From Holdemania massiliensis (GTDB lineage Bacteria > Bacillota_I > Bacilli_A > Erysipelotrichales > Erysipelotrichaceae): DNA of 64,000 bases. This document shows, piece after piece, positions 33,885-42,923 of the stretch (within the stretch, counting starts at the first letter, position 1; each line of letters begins with the position of its first letter). The notes under the pieces are model-generated. The model was not told where the DNA came from, made no database searches, and was given only the letters and a program-made list of their open reading frames with translations. The DNA is taken from assembly GCF_022440805.1 (NCBI RefSeq), contig NZ_JAKNTK010000001.1, forward strand, positions 1 to 64,000, given 5' to 3'. Made by a program: the position numbers and the translations under genes.

Positions 33885-34774
33885 ACATGGATGAACAGAG
33901 GAAAGAAATCTTAATGAAAAACAGAATTCGGGCAGATCAGGAAAAGACACGCAATTTTCATCAGTATACTGTCGGGGAAATGGCATCCCTTTTGTCCATG
34001 AGTGCGCCAACGATTCGTTTTTACGATAGTCAGGGAGCAGTGGTGCCGCATCGGGATCAGGAAAATCAATACCGCAGATATACCGTTGTGGATGGCAATT
34101 ATCTGATCAAAATGAAGGAATTGAAGAATATCGGCGCCTCGTTGCAGGAGTCTGTCCAGCTTTTGAATAACGTGGATTTCAAGGAGTATTGCGAGGGCTT
34201 TAGAAAGCTTGAAGAAGCCGAGGAAAAACGCCTGGAACGCCAGCGTCTTCTGTTGAATGGTTTTCGTCAGAAAATCCAGCTGCTGAAAAGCCTGGATAGT
34301 GAATTGAACCGGATCACCATTCAGCGCCGTCCGGCAGTGTGGCGGATGGATCATCAGATCGAGGATCATTTTCTGACTGGTGAAAAAACAAAGGCGGCAC
34401 GAACGGAGTGGACCGATTGGATGCCGGCTGCGGAACTGTCATTTTTATTCTCTAAAGACGACCCTGACCATCATCTGCATTGGGGCTTTGCGATGGAAGC
34501 CGAAATGGCGGAAAGCTTAGGCCTGGACCGTCAGGACAGCGTCTATTATCCGGCCGCATCCTGTGTTCACATGATCTTCCGGATTGAGGATCAAGTCTTT
34601 TTGCATTACGAAAACCTTCAACCCGCTTTCAGCTATTTAAAAAAACACGCTTTTGTTTTGGCCGGAGATATTTTAGGCCGAAGCATAGCGCGGGTTATGG
34701 GCGAAAATAACACAATCAATCATTACTATGACGTCTGGATTCCCATTCAGGATGAGGAAATGGAACAGAAATAA
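33881..34774 (+). CDS. MerR-family regulator with C-terminal effector domain
   Basis: A 297-residue regulator. The winged helix lies at about residues 27-75 (YTVGEMASLLSMSAPTIRFY, then YRRYTVVDGNYLIKMKELK), followed by a coiled-coil of about 50 residues and a C-terminal domain (residues 150-297) of the GyrI-like effector type. A start at 33914 is possible and would remove eleven unconserved residues. The next gene has a promoter with the 19-base spacer typical of MerR targets, overlapping the end of this region, so it probably activates the flavoprotein gene. Confidence 0.85.
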   Translation: MNMDEQRKEILMKNRIRADQEKTRNFHQYTVGEMASLLSMSAPTIRFYDSQGAVVPHRDQENQYRRYTVVDGNYLIKMKELKNIGASLQESVQLLNNVDFKEYCEGFRKLEEAEEKRLERQRLLLNGFRQKIQLLKSLDSELNRITIQRRPAVWRMDHQIEDHFLTGEKTKAARTEWTDWMPAAELSFLFSKDDPDHHLHWGFAMEAEMAESLGLDRQDSVYYPAASCVHMIFRIEDQVFLHYENLQPAFSYLKKHAFVLAGDILGRSIARVMGENNTINHYYDVWIPIQDEEMEQK

Positions 34775-34777
34775 GAC

Positions 34778-34808
34778 TTGACCTTCAAGCTTGTATAACG
34801 CTTATACT
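34778..34808 (+). promoter_or_regulatory. MerR-type promoter with 19-base spacer and dyad
   Basis: TTGACC and TATACT are separated by 19 bases, the overlong spacing that MerR regulators correct. The perfect dyad GTATAA-CGC-TTATAC (34793-34807) lies in the spacer and -10. The MerR gene ends four bases before this promoter. Confidence 0.65.
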
Positions 34809-34856
34809 TTGTCCAACGATACACAAGTTAATCGTATCGAAGGGAGGAAATGTGTT

Positions 34857-36323
34857 ATGCGTTTTGGAAAAAAGAGTTTTATCCTGCTTCTGAGTGCGCT
34901 GTTGCTGGCATCCACCGGCTGTTCATCGGCACCGCAGAATCAGGACGCCCAGCCAACGGCGGAACCGACCGCAAAGACAGAAGTGAAAACAACGGCTGAT
35001 GTTTTGGTTATCGGTGCTGGATTGTCCGGACTTTCAGCTTCAGTCCGTGCTGCCCAACAGGGGGCAGAGGTCATCGTCCTTGAAAAGATGGCGTATGCCG
35101 GAGGCAACTGTATTCTTTCCACCGGAATTTTACAAGCTGCCGGTTCACGGCTGCAGGCTCAGGCGGGAATTGAAGATTCCCCAGAGCAATATGCCAAGGA
35201 TATGGCGCAGGGAGCCAGTGCGGATCGGGATCCGATTCAGATGAACCTGGTCAGCCAGCTTTCCGGGGAAACGCTGGATTGGCTGATGGACAACGGCGTT
35301 GAATTTTCAGAGAAGGTGACCCAGGGGGTCGGCAGTACAGCCTACCGGGCGCACCAGTCCATGCCGGATGCAAATGAGCTGGTTTCCGGTTTGGTGGAAG
35401 CGGCTGAAAAGCAGGGTGTAGAGATTCAATATGAAAGTCCGGTGCAGTCGCTGCGGACGAATGATCAGGGTGAAGTGATCGGCGTGGTTGTTGATCAAAA
35501 GGGCACGCCAGTCGAATATACGGCGAAGTCAGTGATCATTGCCAGCGGCGGATTTGGCGGCAGTCCGGAAATGCTTTCTCGGTATTGGGGCGATGAATAT
35601 GCCAAAATGAGCTATGCCGGCAGTCCGGGAACAACCGGTGAGATGATTGAGGAAGCCGTGCGGTTGGGCGCGAAGCTGACAGATATGGACAAAGCAGCGT
35701 ATGGTTCAGCCACGGTTGATGTTAAAAAGAACATGCTGATCACGGCGATGGTCCTTTCCGGCGGAGCGATCCTGACCGATTCCACAGGTCATCGTTTCTG
35801 CAATGAAACCGGCGATCCGTTTGATACGTCAAGAAGTGTTGTGGAAACCGGAGAACCGTTTGTCTATGAAATTTTTGATCAAACCGTGGCAGAGAATGTC
35901 TATAAAGTTTCTGTTTATCAAAGCATGGGGATTGTAGAACAAGCTGATACCCTGGAAGAATTGGCAGAAAAGGTTGGACTGCCGGCGGAAGCGCTGACGG
36001 CCACCGTTGAAAAATACAATGCCGCAGTGGAAAGCCAGGAAGATGAACTGGGACGGACGATTTTCACGAACAAGATGGAAACTGCACCTTATTACTGCAT
36101 TCAGGTCGCAGCCGGCGGGGTCATGACCTTCGGCGGTCTGACACTCGATGAACAGTGCCGTGTATTAAAAGAAGACGGGACGGTGATTGCCGGACTGTAC
36201 AGTGCTGGGGAAGCCACCGGCGGATACCGCGCTTATGGTTATGTCTGCGGCGATGCCAATGCGCATGCCGCGGTAACCGGAAAAGTGGCCGGAGAATCGG
36301 CCGCGGCGTACGTGAAACAGTAA
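34857..36323 (+). CDS. Fumarate-reductase-like FAD lipoprotein
   Basis: An exported flavoprotein of the FrdA/3-ketosteroid dehydrogenase family, 488 residues. It starts with a signal peptide and lipobox (LLLASTGC), then the FAD-binding ADVLVIGAGLSGLSASVRAA and LEKMAYAGGNC; the family's C-terminal FAD region is LYSAGEATGGYRAYGYVCGD. Similar surface reductases transfer electrons to fumarate-like or other alpha,beta-unsaturated acids; the substrate is not known. ATG 34857 follows AGGGAGG. It lies after the MerR regulator, which likely controls it. Confidence 0.9.
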   Translation: MRFGKKSFILLLSALLLASTGCSSAPQNQDAQPTAEPTAKTEVKTTADVLVIGAGLSGLSASVRAAQQGAEVIVLEKMAYAGGNCILSTGILQAAGSRLQAQAGIEDSPEQYAKDMAQGASADRDPIQMNLVSQLSGETLDWLMDNGVEFSEKVTQGVGSTAYRAHQSMPDANELVSGLVEAAEKQGVEIQYESPVQSLRTNDQGEVIGVVVDQKGTPVEYTAKSVIIASGGFGGSPEMLSRYWGDEYAKMSYAGSPGTTGEMIEEAVRLGAKLTDMDKAAYGSATVDVKKNMLITAMVLSGGAILTDSTGHRFCNETGDPFDTSRSVVETGEPFVYEIFDQTVAENVYKVSVYQSMGIVEQADTLEELAEKVGLPAEALTATVEKYNAAVESQEDELGRTIFTNKMETAPYYCIQVAAGGVMTFGGLTLDEQCRVLKEDGTVIAGLYSAGEATGGYRAYGYVCGDANAHAAVTGKVAGESAAAYVKQ

Positions 36324-36350
36324 GTCATCGTTTTCAAGCGTTCATGAACT

Positions 36351-36402
36351 AAAAAAGATCCGCAGTACTTTCTAATCTAGAAAGGGAGGGGCGGATCTTT
36401 TC
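36351..36402. terminator. Bidirectional terminator between convergent genes
   Basis: AAAAGATCCGC / GCGGATCTTTT with an inner hairpin CTTTCTA / TAGAAAG. It has A and T runs on both sides and so serves both the flavoprotein and the - strand AraC gene. Confidence 0.85.
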
Positions 36403-37176
36403 TTATTGTGAAGAGCGCTGACCGGCATGCCGGCGCTGATAAGCTTTAGGCGACAAACCCTGAATTTCTTTGAACAATTTGGAAAAGTAAAATAAATCGT
36501 CAAATCCGGCCTGCCAGGCAGCTTCACTGACGGAAATATCGGGCTCGCTCAACAGCTGCGCCGCTTTGCGGATCTGCAGCGTGCGCCAGTAGCGCAGTGC
36601 GCTCATGCCCGTTTCCTGTTTGAACAACGCACCGCAGTACACGACGTTCAGACCGCTGACCCAGGCTAGATCCTCCATGGTGATGGATTGGGTCAGGTGC
36701 GATTCAATGTAGTTTTTCATCTGCCGGACATGTGGATTCTCCTGCTGCGCCCAGGCTGTCTGATACAGCTCATCTAAAATCTGATAAAATACCGACTTGC
36801 AATGCAGGCGCGACAACGGCTTTTCTGTCAGCCAATGGCGATTGAAATCCTGAAATAACGGCAGATAGAAATCCAGCCGATCCAGGGTCAGGACACGCTG
36901 AGGCAAAGCCGGCAGCGGCTGATCGCTGTAAAAATCAAAAGACTGCAGTGTGAGCGGGACTTCCGGCAGCCGATGCGCTTCCCGCAGACTTCCCGCAGGA
37001 ATTAAAAGGACCTGGTTCTCCCTTAAAATCAACTCCTGATCATCAATTTTATAGCAGGCTTTTCCCTTTAATATGAACACAAGGTTGTTGTAGTCGATGC
37101 GATCGCGCTTCACTCCCCATTCTAAAGTACATTCACGCTGAATCGCATAACGGAATGTGACGCTGAAATCTTCCAT
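36403..37176 (-). CDS. AraC-family regulator of the polysaccharide locus
   Basis: A 257-residue regulator with an N-terminal cupin-like sugar-sensing domain (NLVFILKGKACYKIDDQELIL, ILLIPAGS-type turn) and a C-terminal double HTH (ITMEDLAWVSGLNVVYCGALF, then VSEAAWQAGFDDLFYFSKLFK). ATG 37176 follows AGAGGA; a longer frame would run into the divergent promoter. It faces the GH88 and lyase genes, so it most likely induces them on sensing their sugar product. Confidence 0.9.
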   Translation of the reverse strand: MEDFSVTFRYAIQRECTLEWGVKRDRIDYNNLVFILKGKACYKIDDQELILRENQVLLIPAGSLREAHRLPEVPLTLQSFDFYSDQPLPALPQRVLTLDRLDFYLPLFQDFNRHWLTEKPLSRLHCKSVFYQILDELYQTAWAQQENPHVRQMKNYIESHLTQSITMEDLAWVSGLNVVYCGALFKQETGMSALRYWRTLQIRKAAQLLSEPDISVSEAAWQAGFDDLFYFSKLFKEIQGLSPKAYQRRHAGQRSSQ

Positions 37177-37226
37177 TTTCCGTTCCTCTTTCTTTAATTT
37201 ATACAAAAAAACCTTAACCTTCCTAT

Positions 37227-37251
37227 TTATCATAGCGAAAAATGATGATAA
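37227..37251. promoter_or_regulatory. Candidate operator TTATCAT-N11-ATGATAA
   Basis: A perfect seven-base dyad in the 109-base gap between the AraC gene and the GH88 gene. Seen in the sequence; AraC binding is inference. Confidence 0.4.
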
Positions 37252-37285
37252 ACTCAAGGAAGAAGAGAAAGAGAGGATCTCGGAC

Positions 37286-38458
37286 ATGGATCGTATTCAA
37301 TTTTTAGAGAAACCCCAGGCGACACACGAAGAAATGATCGCCGCGCTGGACCGTGCCTGCACCCAGGTAGAAAAGAACCTGCCGGAATTTACCTATCAAT
37401 ATCAATCCGCAAGCAGTACGGATTTATTCTATCAGCCGATTATCAACAAGGACTGGACTAACGGCTTCTGGACAGGTGAAATCTGGCTGGCCTATGAACA
37501 TACAAAGAAAAATATCTTTAAGTATGCCGCACTGATTCAGGTTGAGGATTTCTACAAGCGGATTCATGAGGAATTCAGTGTTGATCATCATGACCTCGGT
37601 TTTCTGTATTCACTCTCCTGCGTCGCCGGCTGGAAATTAACCGGGGATGAAACCGCAAAGCAGGCGGCAATCCTGGCGGCAGAAAAACTGATCACCCGCT
37701 TTCAGGAAAAAGGTGAATTCATTCAGGCCTGGGGAGAGATGGGCGACAAGGACAGCTATCGGCTGATCATTGATTGTCTGTTGAACCTTCCGTTATTATA
37801 TTGGGCCAGTGAAGTGACCGGCGATCCGAAGTTTGCGGACATCGCACATCGGCATATCCGTACGGCGATGAAATGCGTTGTGCGTGAAGATTATTCAACG
37901 ATTCACACCTATTTCTTTGATCCGGAAACGGGTCTTCCGCTTAAAGGTGTGACTCATCAGGGTAATCGGGATAATTCAGCCTGGGCGCGCGGACAGGCCT
38001 GGGGCGTTTATGGAACGATTCTAAGTTATCAATACACCCAGGATCCGGAATATCTTGAATTGTTCCAACACATCAGTGATTACTACCTGCGGCATCTGCC
38101 GGAAGATCTGATTCCATTCTGGGATTTCGATTTTACTGACGGCAGCAGTGAACCGCGCGATTCATCTTCGGCAGCGATTGTGATCTGCGGCTTCCTGGAA
38201 GCGGCAAAGGTGCTGGAGCCGGAAGAGGCGCAATACTATACAAAGCTGGCTCGTCAGATGATGAAATCGCTGATCGACAATTACGAGGTCAAGGACTGGA
38301 ATTCATCCAACGGCATTCTGCTTCACAGCACGTATAACCGGCATACGCCGACCAACACCTGCCGCAATAAAGGCGTGGATGAATGCTGCAGCTGGGGCGA
38401 CTATTATTATATGGAAGCTCTGACACGGATGGTCACGGACTGGAACCGGTACTGGTAA
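37286..38458 (+). CDS. ugl: Unsaturated glucuronyl hydrolase (GH88)
   Basis: Removes the 4,5-unsaturated uronic acid that polysaccharide lyases leave on oligosaccharides. The 390-residue product is cytoplasmic in appearance (no signal peptide). Two aspartates characteristic of UGL are visible: VDHHDLGFLYSLS and RDNSAWARGQAWGVYG, the latter being the catalytic one in Bacillus GL1. The aromatic-rich GFWTGEIWLAYE opening also fits. ATG 37286 follows GAGAGGA. It precedes the lyase gene by ten bases; together they point to glycosaminoglycan or related uronate polymers. Confidence 0.92.
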   Translation: MDRIQFLEKPQATHEEMIAALDRACTQVEKNLPEFTYQYQSASSTDLFYQPIINKDWTNGFWTGEIWLAYEHTKKNIFKYAALIQVEDFYKRIHEEFSVDHHDLGFLYSLSCVAGWKLTGDETAKQAAILAAEKLITRFQEKGEFIQAWGEMGDKDSYRLIIDCLLNLPLLYWASEVTGDPKFADIAHRHIRTAMKCVVREDYSTIHTYFFDPETGLPLKGVTHQGNRDNSAWARGQAWGVYGTILSYQYTQDPEYLELFQHISDYYLRHLPEDLIPFWDFDFTDGSSEPRDSSSAAIVICGFLEAAKVLEPEEAQYYTKLARQMMKSLIDNYEVKDWNSSNGILLHSTYNRHTPTNTCRNKGVDECCSWGDYYYMEALTRMVTDWNRYW

Positions 38459-38468
38459 GGAGCAAGCC

Positions 38469-40496
38469 ATGAAGAAAAACGAATTTTTTGCCCAGAACAA
38501 GCATTTCTTTGTTGAAGACGTTGAAGCGGTAAAGCAGTATGTGCTGACTCATTGTCCGCAGTCGGAGATTACCAAAATTATTGAACGCGCGGATGAAGCT
38601 TGCGCCCAGAGCTTCCGTTTTGATCTGCGCTGGGATATGGAATACACGGAAATTCCGGTTGTCTTTGACAAGGAAATCAACTGGCTGCATCAACCAGCAG
38701 ATGATCCGGAATGGATCTTTGCGTTTAACCGCCATCATTTCTGGATTACCCTGGGTCAGGCCTATGTCCTGACGGGTGATGAAAAGTATGCCGAAGCGTT
38801 TGTAAGACAGTGCAAGAGCTGGATCTGTCAGATCAATCTGCGGGATCCGGATTGTGCCAACGCCTGCCGGACATTGGAAACCGGAATTCGGATGAATCTG
38901 TGGATTAAGGCCTTCTGTCTGTTCCGCAATAGCCCGGCGCTGACCGACAGCTTCTGCAGCCTGTTTGAAGAATCAATGATTGAGCAGGAAAAGTTCATCG
39001 CCGAAGTCTGGAACAGCACAAAAATCATTTCCAATTGGGGTGTACTGGAAAACCATGGTTTATTCACAGCAGCATTGCTGATGCCGGAGCATCCGTTCAG
39101 CGCGGCGATGCTTCAGGAGTCGCTGCATCGGCTGGATCTGCAGCTGCAGCGCCAGGTTTACCCGGACGGCGTACATTGGGAGCAGTCGACAATGTATCAC
39201 AATGAAGTGGCGCAGGACTTCCTGGAAGTAAAGATCCTGGCAGACCGCAATCACATCGAATTGCCTGAGGGATACAATGAACGGCTAGCGAAGATGATCG
39301 AATTCTGCGTTGAACACAAAAAACCGGATGGGATTGAAATGGCGATGGGCGACAGCGATGACATTGATGTCCGCGATATTATTACCAAAGCGGCGTACAG
39401 CTTTAACAATCCGCAGTGGAAAGCGGCCGGTTACGCGGATTTCGATTTTGACTGTGTGTTTGATTTAGGGGCAGAAGCTGCTGCGGCTTATGCGGCGATG
39501 CCGGTTCTTCCTTCTGGCCGGCGGACTGTCGTTTTCCCGGACAGCGGTCATATTTTCTGGCACAGCAGCGATACCGCAGATCAAACCTGGCTGCATTTTA
39601 CCAATGGAGTTCATGGCGGCGGACATGCGCATGAAGACAAACTGCATGTCGATCTGTTCTATCGCGGTGAGGATATTGTCCGCGACAGCGGCCGGCTGAC
39701 CTATGTGGACAAGCCGGAACGGTTTGAGTTCAAAGGCCCGAAGGCACACAATGTCATCGAGCTGGATGATCAGCCTTCGATTCTATGCAAGCGTTCGTGG
39801 GGATATCACAAGCTCTCTTGGTCTCTCAATACGCAGGCCAGTGAAAGCAACGGTTTCCGTCTGGCTCAGGGAGCTGCGCTTGGCTATATGGATCTGGAAA
39901 CTGGAAGTGCAGTGCTCAGCCGAAAAGTGGTTTGGCTGCGCGAAGACCTGATTTTGGTCCATGATGAAATTTATGCCAATCCGAAAGATACGCATAAAAT
40001 TGTGCAGCGCTGGCATTTTTCACCGGCTGCGGAAGTGGCATTGAAAGGGCAGACTGCGGCATTGAGTCTGAATCACAGCGATTGTGAAGTTCTGACTTTG
40101 GCAGACAACGCGCAGGTGCGGCTGACAGATACCCGGCTGTCGCTGCATTACAACACGACGACGCCGTCGAAAATGCTGGAAACAGAGCTGAATGCATCGG
40201 GCTTCGCTTCGATCACAACGATTTTTTCACTCAATCCTAAAGGAGAAAAAGCGCCGTGTTTTGCGGTCAATGCGCCAGTCAGCTTAGTCAGCCGGCAGGA
40301 TCGTCCTTTTGCGAAAAAGGTTGCGGAAGGCTGGGTTATCCAGAAAGGGGCAGATCAGTTTACAGTCATGATCGCTCATGAAGATTATATGGGACCTTCT
40401 GACGCAGTGCTGGTCAACGAACGACAGGGAATGGGCCATGTCATCGTCTGGTCAGGAATGGATAAGGAACAGTGGGGGACAACCCTGGCATTCTAA
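38469..40496 (+). CDS. Heparinase II/III-family polysaccharide lyase
   Basis: A 675-residue lyase. The N-terminal two thirds of the first half is an (alpha/alpha)-toroid (NWGVLENHGLFTAALL, VHWEQSTMYHNEVAQDF with likely catalytic Tyr and His), followed by a beta-sandwich half carrying GGGHAHEDKLHVDLFYRGE, the His-rich heparinase II/III motif. No signal peptide is visible, so it probably acts inside the cell on imported fragments, feeding the GH88 enzyme upstream. The exact substrate cannot be told. Confidence 0.88.
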   Translation: MKKNEFFAQNKHFFVEDVEAVKQYVLTHCPQSEITKIIERADEACAQSFRFDLRWDMEYTEIPVVFDKEINWLHQPADDPEWIFAFNRHHFWITLGQAYVLTGDEKYAEAFVRQCKSWICQINLRDPDCANACRTLETGIRMNLWIKAFCLFRNSPALTDSFCSLFEESMIEQEKFIAEVWNSTKIISNWGVLENHGLFTAALLMPEHPFSAAMLQESLHRLDLQLQRQVYPDGVHWEQSTMYHNEVAQDFLEVKILADRNHIELPEGYNERLAKMIEFCVEHKKPDGIEMAMGDSDDIDVRDIITKAAYSFNNPQWKAAGYADFDFDCVFDLGAEAAAAYAAMPVLPSGRRTVVFPDSGHIFWHSSDTADQTWLHFTNGVHGGGHAHEDKLHVDLFYRGEDIVRDSGRLTYVDKPERFEFKGPKAHNVIELDDQPSILCKRSWGYHKLSWSLNTQASESNGFRLAQGAALGYMDLETGSAVLSRKVVWLREDLILVHDEIYANPKDTHKIVQRWHFSPAAEVALKGQTAALSLNHSDCEVLTLADNAQVRLTDTRLSLHYNTTTPSKMLETELNASGFASITTIFSLNPKGEKAPCFAVNAPVSLVSRQDRPFAKKVAEGWVIQKGADQFTVMIAHEDYMGPSDAVLVNERQGMGHVIVWSGMDKEQWGTTLAF

Positions 40497-40498
40497 AC

Positions 40499-40548
40499 AA
40501 AAAAGCTCTTCATGTCTGGAATTTAATTTCCGCATGAGGGGCTTTTTA
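40499..40548 (+). terminator. Intrinsic terminator after the lyase gene
   Basis: AAAAAGCTCTTCATG pairs with CATGAGGGGCTTTTT (with G-U pairs), followed by T residues. Confidence 0.8.
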
Positions 40549-40575
40549 TGTTGCGAATGGAATGAAGCAAAGAAC

Positions 40576-40589
40576 GTTTCCCGGGAAAT
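40576..40589. promoter_or_regulatory. Candidate Noc-binding site (13/14)
   Basis: GTTTCCCGGGAAAT differs from the Bacillus Noc consensus ATTTCCCGGGAAAT only in the first base and lies between genes. A Noc homologue is encoded 15 kb away. Confidence 0.5.
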
Positions 40590-40591
40590 AA

Positions 40592-41170
40592 TCAGGAAGC
40601 CAGCTGCGTGAACGTCTTTTCCGCGGCTGGAAAAATGGAGTCGGTTAAACTGGCTGAAAACTCGATTGTTATCTCAACTTCGCTGCTGCGCATCTGCCAG
40701 ACGCGCTGAATGGATGAATTGGATGAGTCAGGATCAGAAACCGATTGATCAAACTGAACCCAGACGGCGGTTTCAGTTTCTCGGAGGGTTTCACCTTCCT
40801 GCATATAAAAGAAGGATAATCCGCAGTGATTGTTGATCGGATGCTCATTGACATAAAAGTGGGCAATTTCACCCGACTCCGTCGGCAGCTGATAGCTTGT
40901 ATAGCTGGCTGCGATTTTGGAAGGTGCCGTTATGATCGGAATCATTTTTTCTGTCCAGAACTGCGTTTCAAGGATCTTCATGGAAGCATCAGATTGAAAC
41001 TGACGATGAAGATCTAGAAAAAGAAACGGCGACGAATCGGCTTTCAGCCAAAGACAGGCTGGTTTTTCCTGACTGTCAATAAGGTGGATATGCCAGCGGC
41101 GATATCCCAGATAACCAGAAAGAAGAAACAGAAGTGAAAGGATAAGATATAAAATTTTGTGTTTTCGCAT
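40592..41170 (-). CDS. Membrane-anchored protein, paralogue A (unknown)
   Basis: A 192-residue protein with an N-terminal membrane anchor (residues 5-22, ILYLILSLLFLLSGYLGY) and an extracytoplasmic remainder. It shares with the protein at 50600 the stretch CLWLKADSSPFLFLDLHRQF (there CTWLSVDEKPLLFLNLNRQF), so the two are paralogues. No known domain is recognised. The ATG at 41170 is preferred over a TTG at 41188. A perfect palindrome (AAGTTCAGTGAACTT) sits just upstream. Confidence 0.75.
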   Translation of the reverse strand: MRKHKILYLILSLLFLLSGYLGYRRWHIHLIDSQEKPACLWLKADSSPFLFLDLHRQFQSDASMKILETQFWTEKMIPIITAPSKIAASYTSYQLPTESGEIAHFYVNEHPINNHCGLSFFYMQEGETLRETETAVWVQFDQSVSDPDSSNSSIQRVWQMRSSEVEITIEFSASLTDSIFPAAEKTFTQLAS

Positions 41171-41186
41171 AAAAGTTCTCTCTTTC

Positions 41187-41201
41187 AAGTTCAGTGAACT
41201 T
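41187..41201. promoter_or_regulatory. Palindrome upstream of paralogue A
   Basis: AAGTTCAGTGAACTT is a perfect 15-base palindrome about 17 bases before the ATG of the - strand gene. A repressor site or a leader hairpin are both possible. The rest of the gap up to 41527 shows no gene. Confidence 0.35.
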
Positions 41202-41526
41202 TATAAATAAGTTTAAATTGCAGAAGGGAAACTCGATGGCCCAAGCAGTCTGACCCGCTCCAGAAGACAGGATGTTGCTTATTACTACATTCATCTTATC
41301 AGTGAACAGGCAAAAAAGGAAGAAAGGAAAATTGAATGGATCAAATCTTATGATTTTTCTCTAATCTCTGTTGAAATCATTAGACTCTAAAGCGATTAAA
41401 ATTAACTAAAATAAGGGAAGCCAAGATGGTGAAAAACTCAGTATTGAAAAAGTTTTTAAGGTCAGACCTGAAAAACTGTTATAAAGTAGGGGCTTTTTGG
41501 TATTATATTAGAAAGGAAGTGATACT

Positions 41527-42726
41527 ATGATAGACAGACCTGAATATATCAATGCAGTCAAACCCTTTATAGGCAAACCATTAGTTAAAATTCTGGCAGG
41601 AATCCGCCGCTCGGGGAAATCGACAATATTTGAAATGCTTAAAGCGGAAATGTTAAAGCGAAAGATTCCAGAAGATGCGATTATCCATAAACGATATACG
41701 GAAATGGATATTCCGCAAAATATTACGACAAGACAAATGTTTGAGGAAATCAAAGCAGCTATGGAGGGGAAAGATCATTGTGTTCTTCTGTTGGATGAAA
41801 TTCAGGAGGTTCGGGATTGGGAGAAAGCGGTTAACGCTTTATTAGAATGAACCGACGCTGATATTTATGTGACAGGGTCCAATTCAAAACTCATGTCCAG
41901 TGAGATATCAACTTATCTGACAGGACGCTATGTATTGATTTCAGTCTATCCTTTATCTTTTAAGGAATACCTTACATTTAAAAATAAAAGTACTTTATCT
42001 CAGAATGAATTGCTGGAAGAATATATCCGCTTTGGTGGATTTCCAATTGTGGCTTTAGGTGACTATGAAGCTTCTTCAGCCTATCAGATCGTAGAAGACA
42101 TATATCATACAGTTATTTCTCGGGATATTGTAAAGCGGCGCCGTATTAATAAACAAGATCTTTTTGACCGAGTTGTAAAATTCATCATTGAAAATATGGG
42201 GAAAACATTCTCAGCCAACTCGATTTCCCAGTTTTTAAAAAGCGAGCATCGTAAAGTTTCAGTGGAGTCAATCTATAATTATATTCGATGGCTGGAACAA
42301 GCTTTTATCATCTATCCTTGTCAACGCTATGATCTTCAAGGAAAAAGCGTTTTGAAAACGCAGGAAAAATATTATCTTGCGGATTGTTCCTTAAAGTATG
42401 CACTGCTTGGATATAATCGCAAAATGCTGGATGGCGTCTTAGAAAATATTGTTTTCTTGGAGCTTAAACGAAGAGGCTATGATGTGTTTGTTGGTAAAAA
42501 TGGAACAAAAGAAATTGATTTTATTGCGTTCCGCCGCGATGAAAAAATTTATGTTCAGGTCTGCGTACAACTTCCGGAAAATTCTGATCATGAAATAGAC
42601 AATTTAATGGAGATACGGGATCACTATCCGAAATTTGTAGTCACCATGAATCCTTTGGATACGGGGATCGAAAATGGAATTCGAATTGTTCATTTGAAAG
42701 ATTTTTTATTAGAAGACATAAAGTAG
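41527..42726 (+). pseudogene. AAA_14/DUF4143 ATPase broken by one in-frame UGA
   Basis: Read through one stop, this is a single 399-residue protein of the common AAA_14-DUF4143 family. The 107-residue first part has Walker A (LAGIRRSGKSTIFEML) and Walker B (CVLLLDEIQEV); after UGA at 41848-41850 the same frame continues with TDADIYVTGSNSKLMSSEIS, the sensor-1 region, and then the restriction-endonuclease-like DUF4143 domain to 42726. A CGA-to-TGA change would explain it. Both halves are otherwise intact, so decay is recent, or this is a sequence error. Start ATG 41527 follows GAAAGGAAG. Confidence 0.85.
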
Positions 42727-42847
42727 AGAACAGAGAATCAATCGACATTTCGATGGAATATCCATTGATCAGTTAAGGAAATGAAATCGAGTTGAAATAA
42801 AGCTTTTTCTCTGCGCATACAAAGAATTAAAAATCGCTTAAATTTTG

Positions 42848-42877
42848 AAAAAGAAGATCGGAATTCGATCTTCTTTT
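42848..42877. terminator. Bidirectional terminator
   Basis: AAAAGAAGATCG / CGATCTTCTTTT with a five-base loop. It sits between the broken ATPase gene and the convergent phospho-glucosidase gene. Confidence 0.85.
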
Positions 42878-42923
42878 GACTATATCTACTTATGACAAAG
42901 TGTTGCAGTCTTTCAATTGGAAG

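Noticed and set aside
41848..41850. UGA as selenocysteine or recoded codon in the AAA_14 ATPase
   Set aside because: No SECIS-like hairpin is apparent next to it and the family does not use selenocysteine there; a nonsense mutation is simpler.
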